Shown here piece after piece: positions 20,872 to 30,643 of a stretch of 64,000 nucleotides of DNA. The translations under genes and the position numbers were made by a program. The notes under the pieces were generated by a model. That model saw nothing but the letters and a program-made list of their open reading frames with translations. It ran no database searches and had not been told where the DNA came from. Numbering within the stretch: the stretch's first letter is position 1; each line of letters begins with the position of its first letter. The stretch is from Ariolimax columbianus. Its lineage: Eukaryota > Mollusca > Gastropoda > Stylommatophora > Arionidae. The stretch covers positions 61,581,512-61,645,511 of the forward strand of contig JAVGWX010000009.1 in assembly GCA_036924085.1 (NCBI GenBank). The letters are read 5' to 3'.

Positions 20872-23504
20872 TTCTTCTTCTTCTTCTTCTGCGTACACAG
20901 TCAGACAGTAACCATTATTTTTTCGAAAAAAGCGGCGGTCATCCTGAGACTCTCGCCACTACCATAGAGCTTGTCTTGCAGTTCCACTGGCAATGGCCAC
21001 ATCTGCTCTCTCTGATCCTCGTATGTCGGGCAGTTCTGCAGCAGATGTTCAGTGGTCATTTTACCAGTACCGCACGGGCATTCGTCGGTACACCCTATCT
21101 TCAATTTGTTGAATAGGTGGTACCTCAGTCTGTTGTGGCCAGAGCGAAGTCTGAAGACAACGACCTGCTCTCTTAGGTTCAACTGGTAATAGGCATCGTT
21201 TTTGGTGTAACCAGTATGTTCGGTTTCCCATTTGGTCATGTACCTGGCTTTGATAAGCCGTTTTGACTCTTCGTACGTGATACTGGTATCTGTTTGTGGT
21301 AGCCTTGCACCTTCTTTTGCCAGTCTGTCTGCCTCCTCGTTGCCTTGGATGTTGCAGTGTGACGGAACCCACTGTACCACTACCCTTTTTGGTGCAGACT
21401 GCTGGCACAGTTTGCATAGTGCTGCTCTTAAGTCATTAAGCTCAGTGTTTTTCTGGCTTTTTAGCGCTGTGACTACGGCGAGAGCATCTGTCAGCAGGAC
21501 TATATGGCTCTCATTTTCACTGTGTGTTACCATTTTGTTCCACTGCCGCCCTCAGTGCCTCTGCCTCCGCTCTGAAATTGCTTGTGTACTTACCAGTAGC
21601 GAATGACAGAGTTATTTTTCTGCCATTTGGTAGGTTCAGGAATGCTCCTGCCCCTCCGTTCTGTGTAGTGTTTGTTACAGAACCGTCGGTGTATGCATGG
21701 GTCCAGTCCATGCTTGGGTAGCTTTTCGTTATGAATCTTAGGGTAGTGTCTCTCCTTTCTTTTTCAGTCTGGCAGTTTTTGTTTGCAATACCTGGTATAT
21801 TTTCTACCACCTCTGGAAATATATCCTGCCTCCAGGTAGGTTTTCGTACAGTAGTGATGGGTTTTGGTGTTGTTAGTGCGTTTATGGGATCTTCGTGCAT
21901 CTTTGCTTTGGCTATTTCTGCAAAGTTTCTCCGCTTTAGTTTCGCAGTTCCCAAATTGATTAGGATCTGGTACATTGGGTGGTCCGTCAGTCTTCGGAGT
22001 TTCTCTGACTGCAGCTGGGCTCTGCAGTCTCTTCTGTCGGTCATGGATTGCAGTTTTGTAATCTTTTCAAGTTCTACAATTGGCGTTGACTTCATGCCAC
22101 CTGTTATAATTCTCATGGCTTGGTTTTGAAGTTTGTTAACTTTATCGAAGTTCGCCTTCGCTGCTGTTGTCCATGCCGCAATGCCTTCCTCGAGAACTGG
22201 TCTCACTCTTCCAGTGTACAGTTTCTTTAGTATGCCTTCGTCTGCTCCCCAGCTTGTGCCAGCAAGTTTCCTCATGATCGCCATTCTTTCTCTGGCTTTC
22301 ATTCGGTTTCTCTCGATCTGACTTTTCCATGTCATGCGCCGATCAAGTGTGACTCCCAGATAGGTTGGGTTGTCGTTTGGCTGCAGGATTTTGCCATTTA
22401 GGCTTAATTTGGTACTTTGGGGTTTTAATGAGAGCGAGAATATTGTGCACGTGGTTTTCTCCTCGTTTATTTTGACCAGCCATGAGTTCGCCCACTCTTC
22501 CAGCGATGTTAGGGCCGTTTGCATCCGATTTCTTGCTATGGTGAGATTCTTTTCAGAGGTCCACATAGCCAGATCGTCTGCAAACATTGAGCTATGGACT
22601 CTTCTTGGTATATTCTCTGTAATATCGTTTATATATACCAGGAAGAGTGTGGGTGACAATACTCCCCCTTCGGGTACTCCCTACTCGAGTGTCACCTTTT
22701 TGCTCATCTGCCCTTGTACGTGGAATCTGGCCGTTCTTTGTTTGAGGTAGTGGTTGATCCACTTGTACATCTTCCCACAGACATCACTTCTTCTTAGCTT
22801 GACTCTAAGTCCATCCTTCCAGACTTTGTCAAATGCCTTTTCCAGATCCACCCAAACAGCTACTGTGTGTTTCTGTGCCTGGTAGGCATCTTCTATCTCC
22901 TGGGCTATGAGGATGACCTGGTCCTCAGTGGATCTGTGCTGTCTAAAGCCGGCTTGCTGTGGAATTAGTATTCGTTTTTCTTCCAGATGCCACATCAGTC
23001 TGGTGTTTATCATCCGTTCCATCAGCTTGCCGACACAGCTCAGTAGGCTTATGGGCCTGTATCCATTTGGATCTGTTTTGTCCTTTCCTGTTTTTGGTAC
23101 TGGTACCAGTATTGCATCTTTCCATGCCTGGGGTACAATACCCCTTTTCCAGCTTTGGTTCAGGACTGATAGTAGTTTTTTCTTCGCTGTTTGGCCCAGC
23201 CCCATCAGCATTTCGTTTGTTATCCCGTCTTTTCCGGGAGATTTCCTTTTCTTTAGTGTTCTCATAGCCTCTTCCATTTCGCGCATTGTTAGTTTGGCCA
23301 TTATGTGCTCTTCAGGAGCCGTATTTATGTTTTCGTGTCCCTTTAGCTCTTCGCTAATGTCTGTATGCTTATCTGCAGGGACCTCGATGTGGTTTGCTCT
23401 GGCATAGTGATCGACAAAGGCGTTTGCGGCTTTCTTACCTGTGATCAAGTTCTCGCCCTGCTTGATAGTAATTTGTTTATTTGACGGGGTTTCGTCATTC
23501 ATGG
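20872..23504 (-). mobile_element. LINE copy C, 5'-truncated, inserted into the 3' end of LINE B
   Basis: Minus-strand copy of the same family. Its (GAA)n tail appears as TTC repeats at 20871-20889 and its truncated 5' end is at 23504, at the codons MNDETPSNK. GGATACTGTCT occurs at 20862-20872 and again at 23505-23515, an 11-bp target-site duplication made from LINE B sequence. C is therefore younger than B. Confidence 0.93.
20901..23503 (-). pseudogene. LINE C polyprotein remnant: RT, RNase H and C-terminus, two breaks
   Basis: In reading order the coding remnant starts at 23503. RT motifs include GYRPISLLSCVGKLMERMIN, QAGFRQHRS, VDLEKAFDKVW and FADDLAMW. A TAG replaces Gln just before GVPEGG near 22683 (GVPQGG in the other copies), so the RT has one nonsense and one motif change. 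The frame is intact through the A-run where A and B are shifted. A one-base insertion near 21533 disrupts RNase H between its second and third catalytic residues. The C-terminal Cys/His motif (CPCGTGKMTTEHLLQNC) is intact and the stop is at 20901. Confidence 0.9.
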
Positions 23505-23543
23505 GGATACTGTCTGACTGCGTACGATGAAGAAGAAAAAGAA

Positions 23544-23634
23544 GAACCCTGATCGCCTGACTGGAAAGCCACTGCGCTACCACCGCCAGCTACAAATTAT
23601 AACATTGTAAAATGAGCTTTTCACTATATAAATC
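23544..23634. repeat. Right 91-bp direct repeat flanking LINE B
   Basis: Partner of 18100-18190. It contains the A-box half of the SINE head (minus strand, TAGCGCAGTGG at about 23569-23579) but lacks the B-box region beyond GGTT. Confidence 0.9.
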
Positions 23635-23639
23635 CCATA

Positions 23640-23880
23640 GTGACCATGATTTTGAAGGTGTGAGCTCTCCCTTAGATGTTTTTCATCTGTTGAAGCATGG
23701 CCATTATTCTTTTGATGCCGAATGCTACCTGCTGATATCCATCGTGAGATCTCTCGATGAATTTTGTATGAGTTTGTATGATGTTAGAATTGGCACCTGG
23801 GATAGTGAACTTGAACTCGTATCTCTCCTTACCTGTGTATGCGCTGCAAACACGTACATAATGTATAAACAAACATACAC
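23640..23880 (-). pseudogene. RTE-like LINE relic (post-RT segment)
   Basis: The minus strand gives a damaged peptide with GIKRIMAMLQQMKNI followed by a stop and GRAHT. The nucleotide sequence parallels 27960-28150 (GTGAGCTCTCCCTTAG / GTGTGCTCTCCCTTCG, CATCTGTTGAAGCATGG / CATTTGTTGAAGTATGG, GTGAGATCTCTCGATGAATT / GTGAGATTTCTTGATGAATT). It is part of the old sequence into which LINE B inserted. Confidence 0.55.
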
Positions 23881-25495
23881 ATTAACCTGCCGTGTGATAT
23901 GTTTTAACTATGTTTTTGACAAACCTGTTTCATTTGGCTTAGCAAAGAGTTAAGCCTCGTGCAAGCCATGCAGAAAATTAGAAAAAAAATTGCTGTAGAT
24001 TCAAATCTGGGCTATAGGCAAGTAAAGTGGTTCTCACATCCATGTTCCCATTTACAGTAAATCGATATGCCGTGATAAATGTAAAAAGAACAAACAAAAA
24101 CAAAAAAACAGCGGCTATTGAATGTCCGCGTTTTTTTGTTGTTGTTGTTGCCAAATTAAAAATCTCTTTCCATATTACAATTACAAAAAGCAGACGCCGA
24201 GGCCGATGCGATGGTAAAATTGAATAAAGAAGGACCCTGCAGGGAGCCGTATAAAACCACTGACAACTAAGTCTAATTTACTTTGGTTGAGCGCTAGAGA
24301 ATGACAGAAATTGCACAAAATCTAATTTGTTTTTCAACGTCGTTTTCTTTACAATCTACATGTGATTGTTTTTGTTCCTATCGCTTCTTCTATTTTTCAA
24401 CCTCCCTTTCTTGTCAGTTTATACATCCTATCGATTGCTGTTATCTCTGTTTCGTCTACATTTTTCGCCCTAGTAGGATTAGGACGCCACCTCTGAAGTT
24501 TACACTCTTGCAGGATTTGACAAGGCATGTGTGTGCCCTCTTTGACGAAATTAGGCTTGGCACATGCAACGAGGATAAACATAAGCTGAAACATCTTTTC
24601 CATGTCTACCGAGAGGAGCGACGTGACAACATGGCACTCTTCAACCAAACTCGGGAATAAAATGTATGGCGATTAGAGAAGCCTGAAGAAGCCGGTCTAG
24701 TTATGGACAACTTTAGAAAAGCCGATTGACTCACCGGGAAAACCCATTTGAAACGTCACATTCCAAGGCCGACTAGATAATCCATATTGTGGCAAGGTTT
24801 ATAAACAATCAATGCTCCACACAGAAAAATAAAGCAAAAACACGGTTAAAAAAAACACAACTCACTGTTGAGAATTATCCTTTCACAGAATCCTGCCCTG
24901 ATACCAATTGGATATCCATCTTTCTTTCCCGAACACGCTATTATAGTTGCACTGATACGTTAACACATGCCAGTTCCGTCCGTTATTTAGTCAGCCTTGG
25001 AATGTGACGATTCAAAGGAAATTCTCAGTGTCAGCAGGCGTGTATCAACAGTAGGCTGTGGCCTAGCAAAATTTATGGGGGGAAATAGATGCGATTTGGG
25101 AAGCGATCGAATAAGAAAGAAGAATGTGTGAGACTTGAGAAGAATAGAGCTACGGGAATAGGTCTACAGAGACAACTGACAGTTCGCCTAAACCTTTTAA
25201 GGCAGAAAATCCTCCAGCTCATATAATACACCCGTTGAAGTCGCACAACGCCTCAAGCCGAGTGAGTGCAACGTAGACTTCTGTGTGTGAAACAAAGCCC
25301 TAGAAACGTTTCACTTATATGAAACATGAATACAAGAGGGAATGACGGGGTGTTTTTAAAATTTTTAAAAAAATAAGCGAGGCTTCGACGGTATTGTGGA
25401 TTAAATTAAAGTGTATAAAAATATTGGATAGAAGTTGTTCAGATATCGCTGTTGGAGCAGAAACAAGAACGAACCATACGTTGCAACCAAAAGGC
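23881..25495. other. Unassigned spacer
   Basis: No repeat or known gene. The longest plus-strand frame is 24301-24660 (119 codons, with ALFDEIRLGTCNEDKHKLKH near its end). It has no recognised domain and no coding signature I can defend. TTG units occur at about 24137-24152. Confidence 0.35.
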
Positions 25496-25905
25496 CTTCG
25501 GGGATCAAGATGTTGAGCAGCGCATGAGCTGCAGTGGTCAGCGACCCATAGCTGGCAGCTAGCGTCAGGGCCAGCGAACCATAGCTGCCAAGACCCTTCT
25601 ACACTTCCACGCGGTGACCCTGGATAACAGGCTGCAGCAGGGCAGACTGGCTAAGGAGAAGGGATCGAAGAGATAATGCTAACCCGTTACTAAAAACATG
25701 CTTGCTGAAGTCGGATTGTTGGACCGAAAGGTGCAAATATCGCAGCCAAGCTGTAAACTACGACACAACGCACTCCGTTCTCTGGACTACATTCTGCTAC
25801 TTACCCTTTCAGGGTTTGGTAGTGGAAAATTGAGAACGAACGAAGAAGAAGAAGAAGAAAAAGAAGAAGAAGAAGAAGAAGAAGAAGAAGAAGAAGAAAA
25901 GTCCT
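25496..25905 (+). mobile_element. SINE-like repeat F2, copy 2, with (GAA)n tail
   Basis: Follows F2 from GATGTTGAGCAGCGCATGAG through GAAGTCGGATTGTTGGACCG and GCTGTAAACTACGACACAAC to GAGAACGAACGAAGAAG, then about 60 bp of GAA/GAAA repeats to 25903. The GAA tail matches that of LINEs A-D. Confidence 0.85.
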
Positions 25906-26890
25906 TCATGAAGGACAACAAGTAACAAGCAATGGAACTAGCATGTCATGGAAGATGAGATGAACACATCTAAAAGAGAAATGGACGCATACTAAATATA
26001 TTTTTTGTAATCGTATCTACAGGAACCACCTGAACTGTCGGCTACTTTAAGCAGAAGTATACTTTCTTTGTCAGTCTTTTCACTTCCGTTCAAAATGACC
26101 ATTCGTGACATGTGAAGTGTCCGTTGTTCCGGCTGAAAGTCTTAATTTCAGTGTAGGTTCAGTTCTTGTTTCTGTTCCAGCGCGGTTTCTGATTCACATT
26201 TTATATACTTATTCTTGGAGATGAGAAAAACATGTGGTCTTTCACCATATGCATTGTTTGTGTATTGTGTTCATTATTTCTTCCCGTAATAAAGGATCCT
26301 ATATATACAGGAGGTGCTTTTATCATCTATGCACTGTTCCTTTTACATTCCTTCATTTATTTCTGTTTCTTCCCTCCGTATCTTTCTTCATATCCCTCTT
26401 TAGAACCAGCCACCACAAGAATCGCGCACATATCTGCAACATGCACGGAAGACAACTTAATCCCTCATTAACGCCCAGCATGAAAATATGAGATCAACTG
26501 CTAACACAAAAACAACACCTCATTACAGCAAGTTGAGGGCCAAGATGGAGCACGAAAGCGTTGCAGCGGAATGATCGCCTCCGCAGGCACGTTTTCAGTG
26601 GTTACCTGAGCTGAATGATACTCGCTAGAGCGTGTTGAATGATCACTCTAAGAAAGATTGACTTCGCGCCGTTTCTTTCACTTCCAAGCAAATGCTCGCA
26701 AATATAGCCACCGCATGTAAGCTGCGAATCGTGGATGTCGTATTGCTGTTATTAGTATTATTATATGAATAAAGTGTATCGCGAAAGTTAATAAATGTGT
26801 GAATTATTTATCAAATAACAGTCTTCGTTTTCGATCACTTTTTCCTTCTTCTAAATTTAAGCGCAATACGATGTGCCGTATTTGACTGCA
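25906..26890. other. Unassigned spacer
   Basis: AT-rich with no recognised feature. Plus-strand frames around 26232-26490 are short and hydrophobic by composition. Confidence 0.35.
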
Positions 26891-26892
26891 GC

Positions 26893-27065
26893 GTTGCGCC
26901 TTTTGGTCTGGCTCAAGTGACAGTTGGATTGTTGTATCTGACACTTTTGGTCTAGTTCTAGTGAGAATTGGACCGTTGTACCTTACAGCCTGGTATGGGT
27001 GATAGTTGGAATGCGACATCTGAGCTTGTCGGTCTGATACGAGTGACAGTTGGAATGCGACACAC
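26893..27065. repeat. Degenerate tandem repeat, about four units
   Basis: Repeated GTCTGGCTCAAGTGACAGTT / GTCTAGTTCTAGTGAGAATT / GTCTGATACGAGTGACAGTT blocks followed by GGA.TG.GACA. They make a reverse-strand frame (26804-27130) that reads repetitively (TTIQLSLEPDQ, VAFQLSLVSD); not taken as a gene. Confidence 0.65.
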
Positions 27066-27339
27066 CCACCTTTCTGCCGGGTACATTTGCCAGTTGGCCA
27101 GCGACATTTCCGCTCATTTACCCAGCACATAGAGAAACGTGTGTCCTAGATGTCTGGTGTGCAGTCCAAATAGGGTGGAATTATGTACTCTTATTGTTCA
27201 TTCAGGCACTGCATGTGCCGTGTGCCAAGTAGCTAAATATCGTCTAAACTCGTTTCTGTCTTTTTCATTGAAATACCATGCCGGATCAAGGACAATCGCA
27301 GACTACCCCTCCATCTCATTGGTGTACGTCCAAGACAAC

Positions 27340-27686
27340 AATTAAAGGTGTACGTCCAAGACAACAATTAAAGGTGTACGTCTAGGACAACAATTAAAGG
27401 TGTACGTCTAGGACAACAATTAAAGATGTACGTCCAAGACAACAATTAAAGGTGTACGTCTAGGACAACAATTAAAGGTGTACGTCTAGGACAACAATTA
27501 AAGATGTACGTCCAAGACAACAATTAAAGGTGTACGTCCAAGACAACAATTAAAGGTGTACGTCCAAGACAACAATTAAAGGTGTACGTCTAGGACAACA
27601 ATTAAAGGTGTACGTCCAAGACAACAATTAAAGGTGTACGTCCAAGACAACAATTAAAGGTGTACGTCTAGGACAACAATTAAAGA
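27340..27686. repeat. 26-bp minisatellite, about 13 copies
   Basis: Units of AGGTGTACGTCCAAGACAAC-AATTAA with two variants, GTCCAAGACA and GTCTAGGACA, mixed along the array. Sequence identity between units is very high. Confidence 0.95.
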
Positions 27687-27794
27687 ATTGAGGCCAAGAT
27701 GTCCTCACATTACGCGACATCTATTGTCAGGCGTGGGTACCACATGGCCGGCCCAGCTATTTGCTACTTAACATCCCCGTATCTTCCGTCGTAA

Positions 27795-28160
27795 TTAAAG
27801 CATTTTTTGATTACTGATGGCGGTTTTGCGAATTTGGTTCCGTAGCGATATTGACAATATTCTACGAGCCACCATCATTTGAGTAGCTTGGACCCGCGCA
27901 ATGTCAATTTTTCGTAGATCCCACACTTCGCAGCCATATATCACGGCTGGCGTGACCAGGCTGTTGGTGTGTGCTCTCCCTTCGCTGGTCTTCATTTGTT
28001 GAAGTATGGGCCTGGTGCGATTGAAGCTGAGTCACCCTTTTGATATTCTTCGTGAGATTTCTTGATGAATTCTGCGTGAGCTCTTCATGTCTTGGCTCTC
28101 GTAGATTTGCGAATTTCTGACTAGATCAATTGCAAGCCACATTTCCTCGTATGGGCAGCA
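27795..28160 (-). pseudogene. RTE-like LINE relic: segment following the RT core
   Basis: The minus strand reads MKTSEGRAHTNSLVTPAVIY, then GCEVWDLRKIDIARVQATQM and RRILSISLRNQIR. This matches the conserved region after the RT catalytic core of RTE-type LINEs (typically LLYGCETW-LRK---RLEAFEMW--RR-L-I-W-D--RN). The preceding minus-strand bases give RRIHQEISRRISKG, with a stop. The 29225-29660 endonuclease relic has the same orientation and may be the 5' part of the same dead element. Confidence 0.7.
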
Positions 28161-28387
28161 AGTGTTCAACATATAATGGTAATAAATATGCCCCGTTAAA
28201 AAGAAACGTCACGCTCTGTATGACAGACCGTGCATGCCAGGGATCACTTACGACTGATTCTCCCAGTCAATCGAGTTGTAAATGGGTACCTGACTAAGTC
28301 AGAGAAAAATATATTAGACCACGAGTGAGCTACAGAGTTCAGGCGTTATCGTCGGCATTTTCAGCAATGAAAGAGACTGATCACATA

Positions 28388-28411
28388 AGGTCGCGGGGGG
28401 GGGGGGGGGGG
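28388..28411. repeat. Poly(G) run
   Basis: An uninterrupted G homopolymer of about 19-20 bases; the exact length in an assembly is unreliable. Confidence 0.8.
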
Positions 28412-28496
28412 CTGTGGTGCAATGAAGTCGGTTCTCTGAGCCATTCTCCATTTCCTATTTTTTTCAGCCCTCTCTATGTGATTAGATTGAATTTAT

Positions 28497-28895
28497 GCTA
28501 CTCAAAGAGGTGTCTCCATCCAAGTGGTTCAACGACTTTGGTCACTCAAAGAGACGTCTCACACAAAGTGATTCAACGACTTTGGTCACTCAAAGAGACG
28601 TCTCACACCAAGTGATTCCACGAATTTGGTCACTCAAAGAGACCTCTCACACCAAGTGATTCAACGACTTTGGTCACTCAAAGAGGTGTCTCACACTAAG
28701 TGGTTCAACGACTTTGGTCACTCAAAGAGACGTCTCACACCAAGTGATTCAATGACTTTGGTCACTCAAAGGGACGTCTCACACAAAATGATTCAACCAC
28801 TTTACGAAACTCAAAGAGGTGTCTCTCTCCAAGTGATTCAACGATTTTGGTCACTCAAAAAGACGTCTCACACCAAGTGATTCAATGACTTTCGG
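28497..28895. repeat. 44-bp minisatellite, about nine copies
   Basis: Units of GTCTCACACCAAGTGATTCA followed by ACGACTTTGGTCACTCAAAG and AGAC. One unit near 28790-28810 is altered (CAACCACTTTACGAAACTC). Confidence 0.93.
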
Positions 28896-29224
28896 ATGAG
28901 AAAAAACGCGTTCATGTCCGATGAAGAACTACAGTAGGTAGAGCACACATGAACAAAAGACTTGTTTCTAGAAGAATCCATACCTTTTCTAAGCACTGAT
29001 TGACATGCACCGGACGCAATGGAGATTTCACCGAACAATAACACAATTGTGATCTCGTTTTCTAAATACATTTTGAGAATTAACAAATTGAGAGATTTCA
29101 GAAGCACCCTCACATATCGTCAATATATGTTATCTGTTCTGTAGTTGTGTGACACTCGGGTTAATATACGTATTATTGTGTGTGCAGACATGCTGTCACC
29201 CAATCACAGCCGATTTAAAGCTTA

Positions 29225-29660
29225 AAAGTCCATCATTTTCGTGGATGGTGCTGAGTCAATGTTAGCTCATGACCGCTTCAAAGCCGATATTACAAACCTT
29301 AGTATTTAGGTCTCCCATCAAAATCAAAATATGTTTCCGTCCCCTTTCGTCCATGATATTTTGAAGCATGATGTGCTATCCTTCTTTCACGAAGTCTTCG
29401 TCAATGGTTTGTTGCATACCTTTGAATAATATTTATCCAATCTTATCATTGTCAGTTTTGAAAGTAACTAGTATAATTCAAGGCGCTATTGTCTCCAATT
29501 CGATAAGTTCTATTTATGCCTCCTTTGAAAGCTAGAACCCCATATTCATGATGGTCTGCGCTTTCTCCAATGTGCCCTAAAACATCAACATTTGCCTGTA
29601 CTCGGTTTAATCCACTTTGTTTCAGTGAGCCCCATGATCCCAATTTGGTGTTTTCTCATC
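29225..29660 (-). pseudogene. AP-endonuclease relic of an RTE-like LINE
   Basis: Conceptual translation of the minus strand, across stops and frameshifts, gives MGLTETKW, DVLGHIGESADHHEYGV, RIGDNSALNY, IIQRYAP-like and MGDLNTKV segments in the right order. These correspond to the EN motifs LGLSE-RW, H--GV-----, I--YAPT and GD-NAK-G of RTE-type elements. Only the 63-codon piece 29452-29643 is uninterrupted. Confidence 0.6.
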
Positions 29661-29787
29661 TACTTTCTTACACTGCCACATATGCAAGCCTTCCCTTATC
29701 TGTACATTGTACAAACATTCCGGTCACACAATCTGGCAGATCTTCTAGACCAAAATATATTGTTATTGTTGGTGTTAGAAAGCATTC

Positions 29788-30065
29788 GTGTTGAGTTGAG
29801 TTGAGTTGAGTTAGCGGATCACGACGTCTCTTTGATAGCGATTGAAGGTGGCTCTTTTTATATTCCCATGTGCACTTGGTAAAGGGCACCGGGGTTCTCC
29901 TGGATATAGTGCAATGTGAAGTTACCCATTAAACTTAGAATTGTGGGGATTAAATAATCTATCCTCACCTCAAGATAGGACATAACATGTTTCCAGAAGC
30001 ACGAAGGATGTGAAGTGGGGTCTTCATTGGTATGCTTTATCACATCCTGACTACTCCTCACTCAT
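29788..30065 (+). mobile_element. Dispersed repeat R, copy 2, without a long internal array
   Basis: Starts with four GAGTT units (29793-29812), then GTTAGCGGATC, GGTGGCTCTTTTTATATTCC, AGTGCAATGTGAAG, AGAATTGTGGGGATTAA, GTTTCCAGAAGCACG and GTGAAGTGGGGTCTTCATTG. These align in order with 49508-49735. The core repeat is not amplified here. Confidence 0.65.
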
Positions 30066-30231
30066 ATGAGAACAAGTCATTAACTAAACAGATTATCTGT
30101 TATCCTTCATACGCAATTAGCCCTCATGGCAGAGGAACCTCTTGTGTATGATTGGGTTGTTTGTTTCGTTTTAGTTGCTTGTCCATATGTTGCCTTTTTG
30201 TGACTTGAAATGGTTACAGGATGATGTAGCC

Positions 30232-30335
30232 AGAACTTTGCCCAACCCGTTGCCCAACCCTTTTCCCAAATTATTTCACAACTCTTTGCCCAACCCCTTG
30301 CCGAACCGTTTGCTCAAAACCTTTTGCCAACCCAT
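30232..30335. repeat. Degenerate short tandem repeat (TTGCCCAACCC-like)
   Basis: About eight imperfect copies of TTGCCCAACCCNTT (11-14 bp spacing). They produce a proline/asparagine-rich frame (NPLPNPFPK) that is not otherwise gene-like. Confidence 0.7.
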
Positions 30336-30589
30336 CTTGGTTATCTCCTGCGACATGCTTGCTAGGTTACGGTGCTACATTTATTTGCTTCCCTTTCCAG
30401 CCCCGACAACATTCAGGAATCTTTTTCTCTCAAGGGTGAAATAAAATCGTAGACTGCACATTGTTCGGCGACTGTCAGGCTGCGGATTATATTTCTCAGC
30501 CCCATTAAACTCCATTCCCTCACATGCAAGTCTGGAAGACTTCAGAAATTGGCAAACTTCAAACTTCACTAAAGACTAAAAGATCATCC

Positions 30590-30640
30590 GAATGCCAGAC
30601 AGCGTAGAGTGCTTGCCTCTCACAGAAAAGATGCAGGGTC
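30590..30640 (+). mobile_element. Possible tRNA-like SINE head
   Basis: GCGTAGAGTGCTTGCCTCTC then AGATGCAGGGTCTCGGC resembles a tRNA-derived head, with an A-box-like TAGAGTGCTTG and a weak B-box-like GGGTCTCGGC. It immediately precedes the 45-bp array. Confidence 0.35.
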
Positions 30641-30643
30641 TCG

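Larger units (their letters stand above)
18191..23543 (+). mobile_element. LINE copy B, 5'-truncated, carrying nested LINE C
   Basis: Plus-strand copy of the same family as A. It starts inside the region between endonuclease and RT (AGCTGGAAAAACAAAACTGA). At 20871 its 3' end is interrupted by LINE C, and its last 29 bp resume at 23515 with GACTGCGTACGATGAAGAAG and a GAA-rich tail. Without C it is about 2.7 kb. It is flanked by a 91-bp direct repeat, unusually long for target-primed integration. Confidence 0.92.

Noticed and set aside
20536..20967. C-terminal extension of LINE B with a poly-Phe run
   Set aside because: Translation simply continues into the TTC tail of the nested inverted LINE C.
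18191..23543. Interpretation of B and C as an inverted duplication or large terminal inverted repeats
   Set aside because: B's missing 3' end reappears beyond C, with an 11-bp duplication, which shows two separate insertions.
24301..24660. 119-codon plus-strand frame as a host gene exon
   Set aside because: No recognisable domain, no splice or coding signature I could defend, in a region of dead elements.
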